A stretch of DNA of 42,139 bases from an uncultured Clostridia bacterium (GTDB lineage: Bacteria; Bacillota; Clostridia; TANB77; CAG-508): assembly GCA_947626555.1 (NCBI GenBank), contig CANQSP010000010.1, forward strand, positions 1 to 42,139, read 5' to 3'. The position numbers and the translations under genes were made by a program. A model generated the notes under the pieces. It saw only the letters and a program-made list of their open reading frames with translations. It made no database searches and had not been told where the DNA came from. Each line of letters starts with the position of its first letter. Positions within the stretch are counted from its first letter, which is position 1. Below, piece after piece: positions 37,015 to 42,139 of the stretch.

Positions 37015-39378
37015 TTATTTTCTTATTTCCATTCCTTGTTTTTCTATTGCTTGTATAATCTTGTTCAATATATCATTTATCTCATCATCTGTCAATGTTC
37101 TGTCTTGAGCTTCAAACTCTAGAGAATATGCTATGCTTTTCTTTCCTTTTTCTACATTTTCTCCTGTATAAACATCAAATACATCTGTACTCTTAAGCAA
37201 GTTTCCAGAAGCTTTTTTTATTACTTTTGCTATTTCTTCTGAGGCTAAATTTTTATCTGCAATAACTGCTAAATCTTTCTTTATACTTGGGAATTTTGAT
37301 ATCTCTTTATATTTCATTTTTCCTGTTTTTATTTCTAGCAATATATCTAAATTAATTTCCATTACATATACAGGTTCTTTTGAAACCGTTGGATGCAATC
37401 TTCCAATTATTCCTACTTGTTTACCATTTACTACTATTTGTGCCGTTTGACCTGGATGAAATTCTTGAGAAATATTACCTGCCACAAAACTATATCTATT
37501 TTCATATCCTAAATAATTTAATAATTCTTCTGTAATACCTTTAATTATATAAAAATCTACTTGTTTCCTGTTGTCTACACCTAAATAATATTCACCTGAC
37601 ATTAATACACATAATTTTGAGTCCTCTCCATATTCTCCATTTTTCTTATAAAAACCTTTACCTATTTCAAAAATTGAAACATCTTTTACATTATGTGCTT
37701 TATTATATTCGTATATTTTTAATAATGATGGTATCATACTATATCTTAATGTATTTCTTTCTTCTGTCATTGGGTCTAATAATTTTACTATTTCAAACTC
37801 GTCTAATGTAAATTTAGAAGCTTCTTTATCATTTACAAGTATATATGAAAGTGTTTCATTTAATCCTAATGAAATCATTTTATTTCTTATTTCTCTTGGA
37901 ACTTTATTGTAACTTCCTTGTCTTACTGGAAGAAGTGGTAATTTTCCTTCTATATTATCTACACCATAAATACGTCCTACTTCTTCTATTAAATCTTCTT
38001 TTATACTTATATCTAACCTTCTTGTAGGTACATATACCTTTATATTTTTTCCTTCTTCTTTGTATTTGAAACCTAACTTTCTAAATGCCTCTAATACTTC
38101 TTTTTCAGGTACTTCTAGCCCTAAAAGATTATTTATGTCTTCGTATGTTATACTAATTTCTTTATCTTCTTTACTTGTTGTATCGTATTTTGCAAGTCCT
38201 GTAACAACTTTTGCATCCGCATATTTTTCTAGTAAATTACAAGATCTTTCTATTGCCATGTATGTTCTTACTGGATCTAATCCTTTTTCAAACCTTGAAC
38301 TTGCTTCACTTCTTAATATTTTCTTTGATGTTTGCCTTATTTTTACTGGATTGAATATTGCTGATTCTATAATTATATTTTTAGTAGTTTCTTCAATTTC
38401 TGTATCTAAACCACCCATAACACCAGCTAAACCTATTGCCTTTGTTCCATCAGAAATAACAATATCATCTTCAGATAAAGTTCTTTCTATATTATCTAAT
38501 GTTGTTAGTTTTTCTCCCTCTTTTGCCATTCTTACTTCTATTTTTCCTTTTAGAGTGTCTGCATCATAGTAATGTAGTGGTTGACCTGTTTCTAGCATAA
38601 CATAGTTACTAATGTCTACTACATTATTTATTGGTCTTATTCCTGATGCAATTAATCTATTTTTTATAAATGCTGGGCTTTCTTTAATACTTACATTTTC
38701 TACTCTTTTTGCTAAAAACAATTCACAATTTTCAGTATTTATTTCTAATTTGAAGCTTTTATTTATATCCTCTCCATCTTCTTTATGTGATGTTTCTATT
38801 TCTTTAACAGGCTTATCATATATTGCTCCAAGTTCATACGCCATTCCTAAAATACTTAATAAATCTCCACGATTTGCAGTTAGTTCAAAATCTATTACTC
38901 CATCATCCATTTCCATAAACTTTAATGGATCTCCTCCAACTGGTGCATCTTCTGGCAATTCATGTATTCCATCTCTATCTGCATCTGTTAAAAACTTATT
39001 TTCTAATCCTAACTCTGCAATAGAGCATAACATACCATTAGATTCCTGACCTCTTATATTTCCCTTTTTTATTTTAAAATCTCCTGGAAGCTCTGCACCA
39101 ACTAATGCAACTATAACTTTCAATCCTTTTCTAACATTTGGTGCACCACAAACTATTTGCAATATTTCATTTCCAACATCTACTTTGCATACATGTAAGT
39201 GATCTGAATCTGGATGCATTTCACATTCTTTTACTTCTCCTATTATTAAGTTTGTTGCATTTATTAATTTTCCACAAGAATCATATTCATTTCCTACTCT
39301 AGTCATATCATCCGCAATTTTCTTTATATCATCATCTATATCCACATAATCTTTCACAAAATTTGTACTTAATTTCAT
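37015..39378 (-). CDS. pheT: Phenylalanine--tRNA ligase beta subunit
   Basis: VCKVDVGNEILQIVCGAPNVRKGLKVIVALVGAELPG, RGDLLSILGMAYELGAIY, EASSRFEKGLDP. Confidence 0.97.
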   Translation of the reverse strand: MKLSTNFVKDYVDIDDDIKKIADDMTRVGNEYDSCGKLINATNLIIGEVKECEMHPDSDHLHVCKVDVGNEILQIVCGAPNVRKGLKVIVALVGAELPGDFKIKKGNIRGQESNGMLCSIAELGLENKFLTDADRDGIHELPEDAPVGGDPLKFMEMDDGVIDFELTANRGDLLSILGMAYELGAIYDKPVKEIETSHKEDGEDINKSFKLEINTENCELFLAKRVENVSIKESPAFIKNRLIASGIRPINNVVDISNYVMLETGQPLHYYDADTLKGKIEVRMAKEGEKLTTLDNIERTLSEDDIVISDGTKAIGLAGVMGGLDTEIEETTKNIIIESAIFNPVKIRQTSKKILRSEASSRFEKGLDPVRTYMAIERSCNLLEKYADAKVVTGLAKYDTTSKEDKEISITYEDINNLLGLEVPEKEVLEAFRKLGFKYKEEGKNIKVYVPTRRLDISIKEDLIEEVGRIYGVDNIEGKLPLLPVRQGSYNKVPREIRNKMISLGLNETLSYILVNDKEASKFTLDEFEIVKLLDPMTEERNTLRYSMIPSLLKIYEYNKAHNVKDVSIFEIGKGFYKKNGEYGEDSKLCVLMSGEYYLGVDNRKQVDFYIIKGITEELLNYLGYENRYSFVAGNISQEFHPGQTAQIVVNGKQVGIIGRLHPTVSKEPVYVMEINLDILLEIKTGKMKYKEISKFPSIKKDLAVIADKNLASEEIAKVIKKASGNLLKSTDVFDVYTGENVEKGKKSIAYSLEFEAQDRTLTDDEINDILNKIIQAIEKQGMEIRK

Positions 39379-39497
39379 TTTTATTTCCTTTCCATACTAA
39401 AAAGTATTTAAAATTAGATTTATTTTATATACTACAAAATGCTTCTAGTTACAGCAAGCGTCATTTTTTTCTATAACAATTAGAATATTAAATAATT

Positions 39498-40532
39498 CTA
39501 ATCTTTTCTATCAAATTGTTTTAAAAATCTTACATCATTTGTATATAAATAACGAATGTCTGTAATTCCGTATTTGAACATTGCTAAACGATCTAAACCT
39601 GTACCAAACGCAAATCCAGTATACTTTTCTGGATCATAACCATTCATTTTTAATACATTTGGATGTACCATTCCTGAACCTAATACTTCAATCCAGCCTG
39701 TTTGCTTACATAGGTTACAGCCTTTTCCTCCACACTTAAAGCAACTTACATCTACCTCATAAGATGGTTCTGTAAATGGGAAATAACTTGGTCTAAATCT
39801 TAATTTTGAATTTTCTCCTAACATTTTTTTAACAAATATTTCTAAAGTACCTTTTAAATCTGCTAAAGAAATATTTTTATCTATTACTAACCCTTCCACT
39901 TGACCAAATTGATGTGAATGTGTTGCATCATCATCTCTTCTGTATGTTTTTCCTGGACATATAACTCTTATTGGCGTTTTTTCTTCATTTGCCATCATTA
40001 CTCTTGCTTGAACAGCTGAAGTCTGCGTTCTTAATAAATACTCTGGTGAAACATAAAAACTATCTTGCATATCTCTTGCAGGATGACCCTTTGGAAGGTT
40101 TAATCTTTCAAAACAATACTCATCTGTTTCTAATTCTGGACCATCTACTACATCATACCCCATTGAAACAAATAAATCTTCTATTTCTTCAATTATTCTG
40201 TTTACTGGATGCTTACTTCCTGTTTTTATTTTTGTTCCTGGAAGTGTTATATCTATTTTTTCTTCCTCTAATTTTTTTGTTAATTCTTCAGTTCGATACT
40301 GTTCTTCTTTTTCTTCTATTAGTTTTTCTAACTCATCTCTAACGACATTTACTAATGAGCCTATAATTGGTCTTTCCTCTGGAGTTAATGCTCCCATTCC
40401 TCTTAATACTGCCGTTAGCTCTCCTTTTTTTCCTAAATATTTTACTTTTAGGTCATTTAATTCTTTTACATCCTTTACATTTGCAATTTCTTCTTTTGCA
40501 TTTTTACTAATTTGTTCAATTTGCTCTTTCAT
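39498..40532 (-). CDS. pheS: Phenylalanine--tRNA ligase alpha subunit
   Basis: [88 protein letters not shown]. Confidence 0.98.
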   Translation of the reverse strand: MKEQIEQISKNAKEEIANVKDVKELNDLKVKYLGKKGELTAVLRGMGALTPEERPIIGSLVNVVRDELEKLIEEKEEQYRTEELTKKLEEEKIDITLPGTKIKTGSKHPVNRIIEEIEDLFVSMGYDVVDGPELETDEYCFERLNLPKGHPARDMQDSFYVSPEYLLRTQTSAVQARVMMANEEKTPIRVICPGKTYRRDDDATHSHQFGQVEGLVIDKNISLADLKGTLEIFVKKMLGENSKLRFRPSYFPFTEPSYEVDVSCFKCGGKGCNLCKQTGWIEVLGSGMVHPNVLKMNGYDPEKYTGFAFGTGLDRLAMFKYGITDIRYLYTNDVRFLKQFDRKD

Positions 40533-40554
40533 TATTTTCTCCTTTCTATGTAAA

Positions 40555-40905
40555 AAAGAAGCAATTCCTATATATAGGACGAATTGCTTCTTTTCGTGGT
40601 ACCACCTAATTTCGTTAGAATATACTTTGACATGCTAATATATTTTTTACTATAACATATTTATTATAAACTATATCTAAACACATAATCTTTTTGCTAT
40701 GTACTTATATCTAACCTCATTTTCTTTAACGCAGAATTACGCTATTTTTTACTTTGCATAAATCTTGGTTTTGTATAACTTTTACTACTTTATATAACTG
40801 TATTATACAATTTTACGTTTTCAAAAATAGTCCTCAAAAGTGAAATTTCTGCAACTATGGTATAGCTAACTCACAGCAAATGCTAGCCTCTCTTAATACT
40901 TTAAC
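40555..40905 (-). promoter_or_regulatory. T-box leader of pheST (tRNA-Phe responsive)
   Basis: Minus strand T-box motif AGGTGGTACCACG followed by terminator GAAGCAATTCGTCC-TATATA-TAGGAATTGCTTCTTTTTT. Stem I region AAGAGAGGC...GTTGCAGAAATTTCAC, with TTC as candidate Phe specifier. Confidence 0.9.
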
Positions 40906-41071
40906 AATTGCATACTTTGCTTTTTCATAGGATTTTTATTACATCTTTTATTATATTAACATATTTTTCAGAAAAATACAACCAATTATTTACATTTTCT
41001 AGCATAGATACTAATAATTATTTTGTTAAATATATATTACTTTTAAAATTTTTAACCATTTTATTTATCTT

Positions 41072-42139
41072 TTATTTTTTATTCTCTTCAAATTTTTCAT
41101 TAGATTTTTGCATTTTTTTATATTCTTCAAATTCCTCATTAGATATTTCTAAATATTTTTTTATCTTTTCTTCTGATTCATTTTCTTGTAGCATATTCTT
41201 TATTAATATTGTTATAATTTGTATTCTTCCTTCCTTTTTTCCTTCTATTTTTCCTTCTCTTTTTCCCTCAATTATTCCTTCGTTTTTTGCCTTTCTTATT
41301 ATTTGCATCTTTTCTTTCATCAAATTTTCAGCAAGCATTCCAACTACCTCCTTTTTATTTTTCAATTTTTGTAAAAATCTGTTGATTTCTCCCTTTTCAA
41401 GAATTTGACTTAATATATATTTAATTATTCTTTCAATCATAATTTTATCTTTATCAAATTCTATGTTTTCTATTATATATTCTAAAGTTTCTATTAACTC
41501 TTGCTTTGTTTTACATTTTTCTACTGCTATAACTTTAGAAATAAAACTTTCGTTTTCCAATAGCTCACTTTTTGTATAATTATTAGAATCTAATAAATTA
41601 TATTTTGCATTTATATCACTTTTGTCATAGCCTATAATTTTTTCCTCTAAAGTTTGATACTCCAGTACAGAGTTCCACTTTCTATTTCCAGTATATATAA
41701 CTATAGGTATTACTTTTGGATATTTATAGCCTTCGCATTGCAACTCTTTTAAATCTATTGCATTTCTAATTATTTCTATTGCATAATTTAAAATTCTGTA
41801 TGACATTGAATAGTCTACATAAGATTGATGCTCTATTAAAAAAAATATATTTCTTTCTTTTAACTTATACACAATGTCTGACTCTTGATTTTTATAACTT
41901 TGAGTTATAAAACTACTATTATATTTTTCTAATTCCGAAGACTTCACCTCTTTTCTAAATTTAAAAAATTTGTTTAATAATTTTGCCACCTCTTCTTCAT
42001 CTGCAAACAAATCTCTAAATAATTTATCATGTGTGTTATTAATATTATCAGAATCATAACTATATTCTAGCTCTTCTTCCCTTAATGTATAACTATTGAA
42101 TGTATCAAATGTGTTTTTGTATCTATAATAATCTTTATA
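41072..42139 (-). CDS. Rpn/YhgA-like PD-(D/E)XK nuclease-transposase family protein, N-terminus beyond the window
   Basis: NTHDKLFRDLFADEEEVAKLLNKFF...FFLIEHQSYVDYSMSYRILNYAIEI...PKVIPIVIYTGNRKWNSV; EGKREGKIEGKKEG tail. The frame stays open to 42139; the ORF-track start at 42010 is an internal TTG. Confidence 0.88.
   Translation of the reverse strand, partial: YKDYYRYKNTFDTFNSYTLREEELEYSYDSDNINNTHDKLFRDLFADEEEVAKLLNKFFKFRKEVKSSELEKYNSSFITQSYKNQESDIVYKLKERNIFFLIEHQSYVDYSMSYRILNYAIEIIRNAIDLKELQCEGYKYPKVIPIVIYTGNRKWNSVLEYQTLEEKIIGYDKSDINAKYNLLDSNNYTKSELLENESFISKVIAVEKCKTKQELIETLEYIIENIEFDKDKIMIERIIKYILSQILEKGEINRFLQKLKNKKEVVGMLAENLMKEKMQIIRKAKNEGIIEGKREGKIEGKKEGRIQIITILIKNMLQENESEEKIKKYLEISNEEFEEYKKMQKSNEKFEENKK

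Noticed and set aside
1-42139. tRNA genes, prophage genes or complete IS elements
   Set aside because: None could be recognised; the only mobile sequences are the truncated intron, the palindromic repeats and the Rpn-type gene.

Overview
AT-rich (low-GC) clostridial-type chromosomal window, with almost every convincing gene on the minus strand. At the left edge is a truncated group II intron 5' end lying directly behind the rnpB terminator, then rnpB (RNase P RNA, class A). Further right are dtd, gpsA, plsY, der, a membrane protein, hemW, whiA, prmC, a probable 6S RNA, and the translation/transcription operon rimP-nusA-ylxR-ylxQ-infB-orf-rbfA-nrnA-truB. These are followed by gpr, two tandem receiver-less Spo0A-like regulators, holA, ruvC, an amylo-alpha-1,6-glucosidase, a yvcK-like gene, murB, spoVT, a KAP-type P-loop NTPase, a ComFC-like gene, recD2, tmk, pheST with a T-box, and an Rpn-family nuclease gene cut by the right edge. 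The most unusual content is: (1) a modular palindromic repeat family, made of a 31-bp unit R (TAAACTATTAGGGACGGGGTTAAATAGTTTA, 9 copies, mostly in inverted pairs) and an inner long-stem element H with covarying stems and a conserved asymmetric internal loop; (2) two adjacent stand-alone Spo0A DNA-binding-domain proteins with matching promoter/leader architecture; (3) the group IIC-like intron at the rnpB terminator; (4) low-complexity expansions in IF2 and NusA of the same operon; (5) palindromic repeats that supply the C-termini of RecD2 and the glucosidase. No searches or folding programs were run; family calls come from reading protein motifs.
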